Below are positions 1-5,112 of a DNA stretch of 6,825 bases, piece after piece. Position numbers and translations under genes: made by a program. How positions within the stretch are numbered: the stretch's first letter is position 1; every line of letters starts with the position of its first letter. Under the pieces are notes generated by a model that saw only the letters and a list, made by a program, of their open reading frames with translations, was not told the DNA's origin and did no database searches. This stretch comes from Ignavibacteriota bacterium. Its GTDB lineage: Bacteria; Bacteroidota; Ignavibacteria; Tepidaquicellales; Tepidaquicellaceae. The stretch covers positions 14,849 to 21,673 of the forward strand of contig PMIW01000044.1 of assembly GCA_003158365.1 (NCBI GenBank). The letters run 5' to 3'.

Positions 1-136
1 TATAGGATTTGCCTAAATCCCGTCCGATCTGCAGCCAATCATCTTTTTCGTTAATATACAGACCTTCCCTGAGTGTAATAGATGAGCAGGAACAAAGTAG
101 AAATGCAAATATTAATAAATAATAATTTATCTTCAC
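1..136 (-). CDS. Putative lipoprotein, N-terminal 45 residues only (cut by the left edge)
   Basis: Read on the minus strand from a GTG at 136-134, this open frame continues past the window edge. The first 19 residues (MKINYYLLIFAFLLCSCSS) have a lysine, a hydrophobic stretch and a Leu-Cys-Ser-Cys lipobox with the acylated cysteine near position 17, so the product is probably exported and lipid-anchored. No ATG is available. GTG is preferred because it sits exactly before the signal peptide, but only an AAAAGG run directly abutting it could act as a ribosome site. The mature part visible is short; its 'DDWLQIGRDLGKSY' region faintly recalls the opening of PQQ-type beta-propeller lipoproteins (W-x-x-x-GRD), which is a guess. 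It diverges from the TPR gene across a 152-bp gap. Confidence 0.6.
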   Translation of the reverse strand, partial: MKINYYLLIFAFLLCSCSSITLREGLYINEKDDWLQIGRDLGKSY

Positions 137-288
137 CTTTTGGAAATTGTAATTTATAATATGATTTTTTTAAAAACAATATATATTTTAAAAACAAAAA
201 TGTCCAAAAATTTGTCCCTCTAGTATTATTACTTGACTTATACTTTTACATTTTCTAATTTGATTTTGTATTAATTAAAGGAGTTAAT
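137..288. other. Divergent intergenic region between lipoprotein and TPR genes
   Basis: This 152-bp, very AT-rich gap must hold the promoters of both flanking genes. A sigma70-like candidate for the rightward TPR gene is listed separately. On the leftward strand I see only A/T runs and no convincing promoter pair. Confidence 0.6.
233..261 (+). promoter_or_regulatory. Candidate promoter of the TPR gene
   Basis: TTGACT (233-238) is followed after 17 bp by TAATTT (256-261), a reasonable -35/-10 pair. It would place the transcription start near 268, giving a leader of about 20 nt that still contains the AAAGGAG ribosome site. The -10 region, TAATTTG, is also one base short of the Bacteroidota TAnnTTTG element. 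This is inference from pattern only. Confidence 0.4.
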
Positions 289-291
289 TTG
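277..291 (+). promoter_or_regulatory. Ribosome binding site that decides a TTG start
   Basis: AAAGGAG at 277-283 is followed by a 5-nt spacer and TTG at 289-291. The next in-frame ATG is about 200 codons downstream and an in-frame stop lies at 256-258. The TTG with this strong site is therefore the only sensible start. It is the clearest Shine-Dalgarno sequence in the window. Confidence 0.75.
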
Positions 292-1704
292 AATAACTAC
301 GATGACCTGGATTTTCTGAATGATTATGAAGATAACCTTAACGAAGAAAATCCCGGCCAAAATATAGAAGACAGGCTGAATAAAGATTCAGATAAATTTG
401 AGAATATTAAACTCGATTCAGAAAGTCTCGAGGAAATTGTAAATTTTTATTACGACGAATTTCATTATGACAAGGCTTTAAAATATATAAATATTCTTCT
501 GCAGTATTATCCTTATTCATCCGAGGGATATCATAAAAAAGCACTTATTCTCGATGGTCTGGGAAAATTCGAGGAAGCACTTTATTGTTTTGAGAAAGCA
601 CTTCTGTTAAACCCAAAGGATTCCGAGATTTTTATTAACCAGGGAATTACTCTGGAAAACTGCGGCAAGTACAAACTGGCAATTCAATCATATAAATACG
701 CTCTGGAACTCGAGCCGGATAATGCAGATGCCCTTTTCAATCTGGGCCTTTCACTTGAAAAAATTGAAAGTTTCTCCGAGGCAGTGGAGTGTTTTAATGA
801 GGTCATAAACCTGGAACCTAATTACAAAGATGCATATTATGAACTCGGTTACAGTTACGACTTTCTAGATTTACTGAACGATTCCGTAAAGGCTTATGAA
901 ATGCATTTAAAACTTTCTCCCCTGAACTATAATGCCTGGTATAATAAGGGAATAGTTCTGAACAGGCAGGGGAAATTTTTAAAAGCAGTTGACAGTTATG
1001 AAACCTGCCTGGCAGTAAAGGAAAATTTTTCGCCTGCCTGGTATAACTGCGGAAATGCATATGCCGCTGCAGGAAGGCTGCACAAGGCAATTGAGTGTTA
1101 TGAAAATGCTCTGAAAATAAAAAAAGAAGATGCATATTCCCTGCATAATATCGGGAATGCGTTCGAAGAACTTAATGAATACGAAAAAGCAATAGACTAT
1201 TTTTCACGTGCAATAGAAATCGAACCGAATAACTTCGATTCATATTACGGCAGGGGGAATTGCTATTATAATATTCATAAATACAATGAATCACTTGATG
1301 ATTTTAATTCCGCTCTTGTTCTATGCAAAGATTATTCGGAACTCTGGTATTCCAAGGCGGATGCTGAAATTGCACTCGGAAAAACCGATGAGGCACTTAA
1401 GAGCTACGAAATGGTTGTAAAACTTGAGCCGAAAGATTCCGATGCGTGGTATGATTACGGGTATGCGCTGTTAAATTCAAAGAAGAATTACGAAGCCCTC
1501 GCGGCTTTTGAAAATGCTATCAAAAATAACAGAAGCTGGGTAGAGCCGTATTATGAAAAAGCAAAGATTTATTTTCTTCTCGGTGAAATAGAAAACGGAG
1601 TTAGTATTCTCAATATAGCATTTGAATTGAATCCGTCGGATAAATTCAGTTTTGATTTTAATAAAGACTGGAAAAGAGTGCTGGATTTCCTTATGAAGAG
1701 ATGA
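289..1704 (+). CDS. Tetratricopeptide (TPR) repeat protein, twelve repeats
   Basis: The 471-aa product has an acidic, Asn/Asp/Glu-rich N-terminus (about residues 1-45) without a signal peptide. It then has twelve back-to-back 34-residue TPR units from about residue 47 to 455, and a short basic tail. The units show the TPR pattern well: W/Y near position 4, G at 8, Y at 11, A at 20 and P at 32, for example 'GKFEEALYCFEKALLLNP' and 'GKTDEALKSYEMVVKLEP'. Such solenoids bind other proteins or peptides; no enzyme domain is present, so the partner cannot be named. The lack of a signal peptide suggests a cytoplasmic scaffold. The start is TTG with an AAAGGAG site. The gene stands alone, with its own candidate promoter and a strong terminator, convergent with ftsE. 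The internal periodicity is entirely explained by the TPRs. Confidence 0.93.
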   Translation: MNNYDDLDFLNDYEDNLNEENPGQNIEDRLNKDSDKFENIKLDSESLEEIVNFYYDEFHYDKALKYINILLQYYPYSSEGYHKKALILDGLGKFEEALYCFEKALLLNPKDSEIFINQGITLENCGKYKLAIQSYKYALELEPDNADALFNLGLSLEKIESFSEAVECFNEVINLEPNYKDAYYELGYSYDFLDLLNDSVKAYEMHLKLSPLNYNAWYNKGIVLNRQGKFLKAVDSYETCLAVKENFSPAWYNCGNAYAAAGRLHKAIECYENALKIKKEDAYSLHNIGNAFEELNEYEKAIDYFSRAIEIEPNNFDSYYGRGNCYYNIHKYNESLDDFNSALVLCKDYSELWYSKADAEIALGKTDEALKSYEMVVKLEPKDSDAWYDYGYALLNSKKNYEALAAFENAIKNNRSWVEPYYEKAKIYFLLGEIENGVSILNIAFELNPSDKFSFDFNKDWKRVLDFLMKR

Positions 1705-1711
1705 TATTCAG

Positions 1712-1738
1712 TTTGTAGAGTCTGTTGAGTTTTTTAGA
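1712..1738 (+). repeat. Degenerate 9-bp tandem repeat after the TPR gene
   Basis: Three successive 9-mers can be read between the TPR stop codon and its terminator: TTTGTAGAG (1712-1720), TCTGTTGAG (1721-1729) and TTTTTTAGA (1730-1738). The first two match at 7 of 9 positions and the third is much weaker. It belongs with the other short-period repeats in this window. Confidence 0.45.
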
Positions 1739-1745
1739 TTATACT

Positions 1746-1778
1746 CGTTCCCAAACTGTGTTTGGGAACGTTTTTTTT
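1746..1778 (+). terminator. Intrinsic terminator of the TPR gene
   Basis: There is a perfect 11-bp stem, CGTTCCCAAAC (1746-1756) with GTTTGGGAACG (1760-1770), and a 3-nt loop. A run of eight T (1771-1778) follows at once. It lies 41 bp after the TPR stop codon. On the opposite strand the stem is followed by AGTATAATC and not a T run, so it does not look like a terminator for ftsE. Confidence 0.93.
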
Positions 1779-1791
1779 GTATATACGCATT

Positions 1792-1827
1792 TGTCGGCGA
1801 AATCAGTGTAATCATCGTAATCAGTGA
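1792..1827. repeat. Degenerate 9-bp tandem repeat (AATCAGTGN) abutting the ftsE stop
   Basis: The units are AATCAGTGT (1801-1809), AATCATCGT (1810-1818) and AATCAGTGA (1819-1827). A more decayed copy, TGTCGGCGA, precedes them at 1792-1800. The array ends exactly at the ftsE stop codon (1828-1830). From memory, GATTAC-rich 9-mer arrays of this kind recur between genes in Bacteroidota/Chlorobi-type genomes. I could not verify that here. Confidence 0.7.
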
Positions 1828-2496
1828 TTACATTTTAACTCTCACATCGAATACCTTCTTATCCTTTACCTGCAGAATCCTTTTATCGCTGAATCTTTTT
1901 ACTATTTCAAAATTATGAGTTGCTACAAATACTGTGGTACCCTGAATATTAATATCTATCAGTAATTTAATAATTTCATTTGATATAAACGGGTCCAGGT
2001 TGCCTGTGGGTTCATCAGCAATCAGCAATACCGGGTCATTCACAATTGCTCTTGCTATAGCAACCCTCTGCTGTTCACCGCCGGATAAGTCATAGGGCAT
2101 TTCTTTTAAATAATTAATCAGTCCGAGTTTGGATGCTGTATCATAGACCTTTTTTTTAACTGCTTCTTTTTTATTTAACGTAATATACAGCGGTGTCGCA
2201 ATATTCTCAAAAACATCCCTGTCATTCAGTAATTTAAAATCCTGGAATACTATCCCTATTTTTCTTCTTAAAAGGGGGATTTCTTTTTTATCTATTGTCA
2301 TCGAATTAAAAGAGTCGAATTTCACATAACCTGCTTTGGGCAGTAAATCAAAATACAAAAGTTTCAGCAAGGTCGATTTTCCGATGCCGCTTTCTCCCAC
2401 GAGAAATGTAAAATCTTCTTTATTTATTTCCAGATTTAAATCTTCGAAAACTTCCTTCGAATCATATGAAAATCTTAAATTCTTTATTTCAATCAT
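1828..2496 (-). CDS. ftsE: Cell division ATP-binding protein FtsE (ABC transporter-type ATPase)
   Basis: The 222-aa product is a complete single-domain ABC ATPase. It has Walker A GESGIGKST (residues 34-42), Q-loop Gln85 in 'VFQDFKLL', signature LSGGEQQR (137-144), Walker B LLIADEP with Asp161/Glu162, D-loop NLDP (166-169) and H-loop His194. 'FQDFKLLNDRDVFENI' is characteristic of FtsE and differs from its close relative LolD. In known systems FtsE pairs with the membrane protein FtsX at the division site, and ATP hydrolysis switches on periplasmic peptidoglycan hydrolases. It starts at ATG 2494-2496, 16 bp after pdxA, without a visible Shine-Dalgarno sequence, so it is probably co-transcribed with pdxA. 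No ftsX gene is adjacent: the next gene is the convergent TPR gene. LolD or another MacB-type ATPase is the alternative. Confidence 0.88.
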   Translation of the reverse strand: MIEIKNLRFSYDSKEVFEDLNLEINKEDFTFLVGESGIGKSTLLKLLYFDLLPKAGYVKFDSFNSMTIDKKEIPLLRRKIGIVFQDFKLLNDRDVFENIATPLYITLNKKEAVKKKVYDTASKLGLINYLKEMPYDLSGGEQQRVAIARAIVNDPVLLIADEPTGNLDPFISNEIIKLLIDINIQGTTVFVATHNFEIVKRFSDKRILQVKDKKVFDVRVKM

Positions 2497-2512
2497 TTTA
2501 ACTATAAATTAT

Positions 2513-3463
2513 TTAATAGTTTTCCGATAATTTCCCTGCAAGTCTAATTGCTTCTATTGTACTCGATGTATCAGCGATTCCTTTACCCGCGATATTAAAA
2601 GCAGTGCCGTGTGCAGGCGAAGTCCTTAAAATTCTGAGTCCTCCGGTAAAATTAACACCTTTTCCCTTCGATAAAATTTTAAAAGGTATCATTGCCTGGT
2701 CGTGGAACATTGCCAGAACCACATCAAACTTTTTTAACATGGTGCTTCCAAAGAACCCATCTGCCGAAAAAGGACCTTTAATATTAAAACCGGCATTTAA
2801 TAAACTCGCAATTGAAGGATTTATTATGTTTATTTCCTCACTGCCCAACAATCCGCCATCCCCTGCATGAGGATTAAGCGAAAGAACTGCAATGCGGGGA
2901 TTTTTTATTTTAAATGTTTTAACGAAAGTGTTATTGATTAATATTATCTTTTCAATCAATTTTTTCTTTGTTATCAGGGAGGAAATCTTTTTCACGGGGA
3001 TATGCACGGTTAAAGGCACTATTTTCAAAACTGCCGAATACATGAGCATAAATGTATTTTTTGACGATGTGAGGTGTGACAGCATTTCAGTATGTCCCCC
3101 GTAAACATATCCTCCGAGATTTAAAGATTCCTTATTGATTGGCAGTGTCACAAGGGCATCAAAATAATTTTTTTTGCAGAGCTCGGCTCCAAGTTTAACA
3201 GCATCTCCCGAAATCCTTCCTGCGCCCGAATCTACTGCCCCCGGTTTCAGATTATAATCATAATTTACCGATAAGCTTAATATATCCTTATCCTGAAGTT
3301 TTTTCAGTTTTAATAATTTGCTATAGTAATCAAAAGCACTTTTCGGTCCGATAACCTTAATATCGTACCTCTCCAGAATATCTTTATTTGCAAATACCTT
3401 CAGAGCCAGTTCGGGACCGATTCCGTTCACATCTCCGCAGGTTATTAAAATCCTTTGTTTCAA
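2513..3463 (-). CDS. pdxA: 4-hydroxythreonine-4-phosphate dehydrogenase PdxA
   Basis: The 316-aa product is a full-length PdxA. The enzyme oxidises 4-phosphohydroxy-L-threonine with NAD+; after decarboxylation the product goes to PdxJ to make pyridoxine 5'-phosphate in the DXP-dependent vitamin B6 pathway. Family marks are visible: 'GDVNGIGPE' (10-18), substrate-binding His124-Thr125 in GGHTEML, the three metal-binding histidines His154, His199 (SLNPHAGDGG) and His254 (MFHDQAMIPFK), then 'GLRILRTSPAHGTAF' near the C-terminus. The first residues (MKQRILITCGD) align with the usual PdxA start, so translation must begin at a TTG codon (3463-3461). No ribosome site precedes it, and an in-frame stop lies four codons upstream. 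It is followed after 16 bp by ftsE and preceded by a 126-bp repeat-rich gap after rsfS. Confidence 0.95.
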   Translation of the reverse strand: MKQRILITCGDVNGIGPELALKVFANKDILERYDIKVIGPKSAFDYYSKLLKLKKLQDKDILSLSVNYDYNLKPGAVDSGAGRISGDAVKLGAELCKKNYFDALVTLPINKESLNLGGYVYGGHTEMLSHLTSSKNTFMLMYSAVLKIVPLTVHIPVKKISSLITKKKLIEKIILINNTFVKTFKIKNPRIAVLSLNPHAGDGGLLGSEEINIINPSIASLLNAGFNIKGPFSADGFFGSTMLKKFDVVLAMFHDQAMIPFKILSKGKGVNFTGGLRILRTSPAHGTAFNIAGKGIADTSSTIEAIRLAGKLSENY

Positions 3464-3471
3464 TTTTAATT

Positions 3472-3513
3472 GTTAAATGTTAGATGTTAAATTTAAAAGT
3501 ATAAAGTATTAAG
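3472..3513. repeat. Degenerate 7-bp tandem repeat upstream of pdxA
   Basis: The units are GTTAAAT (3472-3478), GTTAGAT (3479-3485) and GTTAAAT (3486-3492). The 7-bp period continues with TTAAAAG (3493-3499), TATAAAG (3500-3506) and TATTAAG (3507-3513). The array begins only 9 bp upstream of the pdxA TTG start, so it lies in the leader or the rsfS-pdxA spacer. The second half shifts to a different consensus, as if two heptamer families were joined. Confidence 0.7.
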
Positions 3514-3540
3514 TAAGAGCTTTTGTTATTATTGATTATT

Positions 3541-3567
3541 TGTGCGTTCTGTGCATCCCCGTTAAAA
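3541..3567. repeat. Degenerate 9-bp repeat downstream of rsfS
   Basis: TGTGCGTTC (3541-3549), TGTGCATCC (3550-3558) and CCGTTAAAA (3559-3567) form a 9-bp-period tract 22 bp past the rsfS stop codon. The first two units match at 6 of 9 positions; the third matches only weakly. It resembles, from memory, the dispersed 'CTCTGTGNN...GTTAAA' noncoding motif seen in many Bacteroidota-like genomes. That resemblance is not verified. Confidence 0.45.
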
Positions 3568-3589
3568 GCTACAACTATTCATCGGGGGA

Positions 3590-3949
3590 TTATTTGTCTT
3601 TAATCATAGTAATTTCCGCATCTCCCCAGAGTCCCTCCAGATTATAAAATCTTCTTGTTTCCGTCAGGAATATATGTACTACAACGTCTACAAAATCTAT
3701 AAGTACCCAGCTTAAATTTCCGTAGCCCTCATTATGCCAGGCTTTTTGGCCAAGTTGTTTTGTTTCGCCTATTATAAAATCAGCTATAGCTTTATTCTGC
3801 GTATCAGACGATGCCGAACAAATCACAAAAAAATCCGTCACCCCGGTTAATTTTCTTAAATCCATGATTTTTATATCTTCACCTTTTTTTTGTAACATAA
3901 GATCTGTTATATACTTTGCCAATTTTTCAGATTCTGTTTTTTTTGCCAT
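3590..3949 (-). CDS. rsfS: Ribosome silencing factor RsfS (RsfA/YbeB/Iojap family)
   Basis: The 119-aa product is the usual size for the family. RsfS binds ribosomal protein uL14 on the 50S subunit and blocks joining to 30S, lowering translation when nutrients are short. Conserved blocks are present: 'DIKIMDLRKLTGVTDFFVIC' (25-44) with SASSDTQ after it, 'EGYGNLSWVLIDFVDVVVHI' (74-93), then ETRRFYNLEGLWGDA (97-111). Translation starts at ATG 3949-3947; an AAAGG directly abuts it, too close to be a normal ribosome site. It lies 34 bp after the LytR_C-domain gene and 126 bp before pdxA, all in one direction. In many bacteria rsfS follows nadD; here it follows a LytR_C protein instead, a pairing I recall from Bacteroidota/Chlorobi relatives. 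Confidence 0.93.
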   Translation of the reverse strand: MAKKTESEKLAKYITDLMLQKKGEDIKIMDLRKLTGVTDFFVICSASSDTQNKAIADFIIGETKQLGQKAWHNEGYGNLSWVLIDFVDVVVHIFLTETRRFYNLEGLWGDAEITMIKDK

Positions 3950-3960
3950 CCTTTATATTA

Positions 3961-3990
3961 TTATTGAGTTATTATGTTATTTGTTATTTT
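3961..3990. repeat. Degenerate 7-8-bp tandem repeat between the LytR_C gene and rsfS
   Basis: TTATTGAG, TTATTATG, TTATTTG and TTATTTT run head to tail at 3961-3990. The last unit overlaps the stop codon (3984-3986) and final codons of the LytR_C gene. It fills most of the 34-bp gap to rsfS. The tract is so AT-rich that chance similarity is a real possibility. Confidence 0.4.
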
Positions 3991-4472
3991 AATTTATCCG
4001 TGTATGGTTTTAAATCATTAAAATCCTTTCCGATTATAATAGAAGCATCAAGATAAAGGTCTCTGTTAATCTGCTGTATTATATTTCTTCCGCTTACCCC
4101 GAGCACTTCTGCAATTCTCTGTGCTTTTCTCGTATCCCCTGTTCTGTCAATAATAATTGTTTTATCCACATCATTACTCTTATAATTCCCAAGGTCGACC
4201 ACATCATACCCTTTTCTTTTCAAATAATCCCTGAAAATTGCTCCTACCCTGTTTTCCCCCGTGCCGTTCTGAACATCGACCTGTATTGAAAGATTCGGCT
4301 GGTTCGTTACACCTGTTTTTGTACTGTCTTTAAAATCTTTATTTGTTTTATTTTTACTCAAAATAGTATTTGTGACGAGCGAAAAAATAAGATATGCGCA
4401 TAAAACCCCGAGAATTATTATGGTAATATTTAAGACATAATTAAATAAAGATTTTTTTAACTCCTGTTTCAT
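3984..4472 (-). CDS. Membrane-anchored LytR_C-domain protein
   Basis: From the preferred start the product is 162 aa. A short basic N-terminus (MKQELKK) precedes one membrane segment (about 12-34), then a polar Lys/Asn/Thr linker (39-60) and a LytR C-terminal domain (about 63-150). The domain opens with 'IQVDVQNGTG', the V-x-N-G-T/S-G mark of this family, and includes 'RTGDTRKAQRIAEVLGV'. The catalytic LytR-CpsA-Psr domain that attaches glycopolymers to cell wall in other proteins is absent, so the function is unknown beyond a likely periplasmic role. A start at ATG 4484 would give 166 aa, but GGGAG at 4478-4482 sits 5 nt before ATG 4472, and nothing like it precedes 4484. It is probably co-transcribed with rsfS, 34 bp downstream. 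Confidence 0.85.
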   Translation of the reverse strand: MKQELKKSLFNYVLNITIIILGVLCAYLIFSLVTNTILSKNKTNKDFKDSTKTGVTNQPNLSIQVDVQNGTGENRVGAIFRDYLKRKGYDVVDLGNYKSNDVDKTIIIDRTGDTRKAQRIAEVLGVSGRNIIQQINRDLYLDASIIIGKDFNDLKPYTDKLK

Positions 4473-4482
4473 ATTAACTCCC
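4470..4482 (-). promoter_or_regulatory. Ribosome binding site favouring the second ATG of the LytR_C gene
   Basis: Read on the minus strand, GGGAG (4482-4478) is followed by 5 nt and ATG (4472-4470). This site lies inside the longer reading frame that starts at 4484, so it argues for the shorter protein. Confidence 0.65.
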
Positions 4483-4490
4483 ATAAAATT

Positions 4491-4522
4491 AAAAAACCGA
4501 AAGAATTTTATTCCTTCGGTTT
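4491..4522 (-). terminator. Intrinsic terminator after the 159-aa secreted-protein gene
   Basis: On the minus strand the stem is AAACCGAAGGAAT (4522-4510) with ATTCTTTCGGTTT (4506-4494): 13 pairs including one G-U, with a 3-nt loop. T at 4493-4491 extends the U run at the 3' end to six. On the plus strand the G-U becomes an A-C mismatch, which supports leftward use. It lies 60 bp after the stop of the upstream gene, but also just 9 bp before the ribosome site of the LytR_C gene, so it may also act as a leader element. Confidence 0.8.
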
Positions 4523-4540
4523 AATAATTTTATATAAAAT

Positions 4541-4570
4541 TTGATAAAATTTTTGACATCATTTTGTCAA
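4541..4570 (-). promoter_or_regulatory. Candidate promoter with overlapping inverted repeat, LytR_C-rsfS operon
   Basis: On the minus strand TTGACA (4570-4565) and TATCAA (4546-4541) are 18 bp apart, a possible -35/-10 pair. The TTGACA is also one arm of a perfect inverted repeat, TTGACA-N6-TGTCAA (4570-4553), which could be an operator. Transcription would start near 4534, upstream of the 4491-4522 hairpin. Pattern-based only. Confidence 0.35.
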
Positions 4571-4582
4571 TAATTCGCCTGC

Positions 4583-5062
4583 TTATCTTCCAAATTCTCC
4601 GTTATAAAAGCCCCGATTCAGCATCCCGTCATAATAAGAACCGTCGTTGAGATTTCTGAACTCCAGTTTAATAAAGGAATTATCGGAAAGTTTGTAATCC
4701 AGCGAAAGCCTTGAAAGAAAAACGCCCGAAAAGTCATTTTGCATTGTCTTTGCAAACTGATTTCCAAACATCGAGCTTGTATATGGAGAATATTGTATTT
4801 TCACATCCGCACTGACATTTAATTTATTCGATATTTTATAATTCATCGAATTGATATATGAGGTCAGAGATACATTTCCGTATTTGGAGCTGAGCATGGA
4901 TACCTGGAAACTGTGCGACATTGAAAAATTCTTGGGATTAAAAATACCTAAAATCAGGTTATTGGTGCTTGTATTAATAGGTCTGTCATTATTCTTATAT
5001 TGCGGATAAGCACCCGAAAACGCAAAAACGCAAAGAATAACGATAATTATTGTTTTTTTCAT
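4583..5062 (-). CDS. Small secreted protein of unknown function
   Basis: The 159-aa product starts at ATG 5062-5060 with no clear ribosome site. Residues 1-21 (MKKTIIIVILCVFAFSGAYPQ) form a Sec signal peptide: two lysines, a hydrophobic core and a probable cut near Ala18 or Gln21. The rest is rich in Ser, Asn, Tyr and Phe. Alternating polar and hydrophobic residues, such as 'GNVSLTSYINSMNYKIS' and 'NVSADVKIQYSPY', suggest beta strands of a periplasmic or outer-membrane-associated fold; no lipobox is seen. I do not recognise the family. 'NPKNFSMSHSFQVSM' recalls short hypothetical proteins of Ignavibacteria, from memory only. It ends with its own terminator, so it may be a separate unit from the LytR_C-rsfS genes that follow, and it diverges from the T9SS cargo gene. 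Confidence 0.8.
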   Translation of the reverse strand: MKKTIIIVILCVFAFSGAYPQYKNNDRPINTSTNNLILGIFNPKNFSMSHSFQVSMLSSKYGNVSLTSYINSMNYKISNKLNVSADVKIQYSPYTSSMFGNQFAKTMQNDFSGVFLSRLSLDYKLSDNSFIKLEFRNLNDGSYYDGMLNRGFYNGEFGR

Positions 5063-5079
5063 ATTTTTATCTATTACAG

Positions 5080-5112
5080 CAAAAGATATAAATTTTCTTT
5101 TTAAAATACAAT
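5080..5112 (-). promoter_or_regulatory. Candidate promoter of the 159-aa secreted-protein gene
   Basis: On the minus strand ATTG (5112-5109) is followed after 20 bp by TATCTTTTG (5088-5080). This is close to the Bacteroidota -33 TTTG / -7 TAnnTTTG pair, with one extra T in the -7 element. Initiation would be about 10 bp upstream of the start codon. Weak. Confidence 0.3.

Noticed and set aside
818..1135. 105-aa minus-strand frame within the TPR gene
   Set aside because: It is antisense to well-formed TPR repeats; its length follows from repeated codon patterns in the TPR units.
289..1704. DNA-level tandem duplication within the TPR gene
   Set aside because: The 102-bp periodicity is explained by the 34-residue TPR units, whose DNA sequences have diverged fully.
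1746..1770. Use of the strong hairpin as a two-way terminator that also ends ftsE transcripts
   Set aside because: On the minus strand the stem is followed by AGTATAATC instead of a T run, so only rightward termination is supported.
1828..2496. LolD lipoprotein-release ATPase
   Set aside because: The Q-loop context 'FQDFKLLNDRDVFENI' fits FtsE better, and no lolC/lolE-type gene is adjacent. LolD remains a lesser alternative.
2336..3104. Three plus-strand frames opposite ftsE and pdxA (2336-2530, 2604-2870, 2892-3104)
   Set aside because: They are shadows of two strongly recognised genes, with no ribosome sites or family features.
3472..3567. CRISPR array
   Set aside because: Units are 7-9 bp and contiguous, with no 20-40-bp repeats separated by spacers, and no cas gene is present.
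4482..4484. ATG 4484 as start of the LytR_C gene
   Set aside because: No ribosome site precedes it, while a well-spaced GGGAG precedes ATG 4472 within the longer frame.
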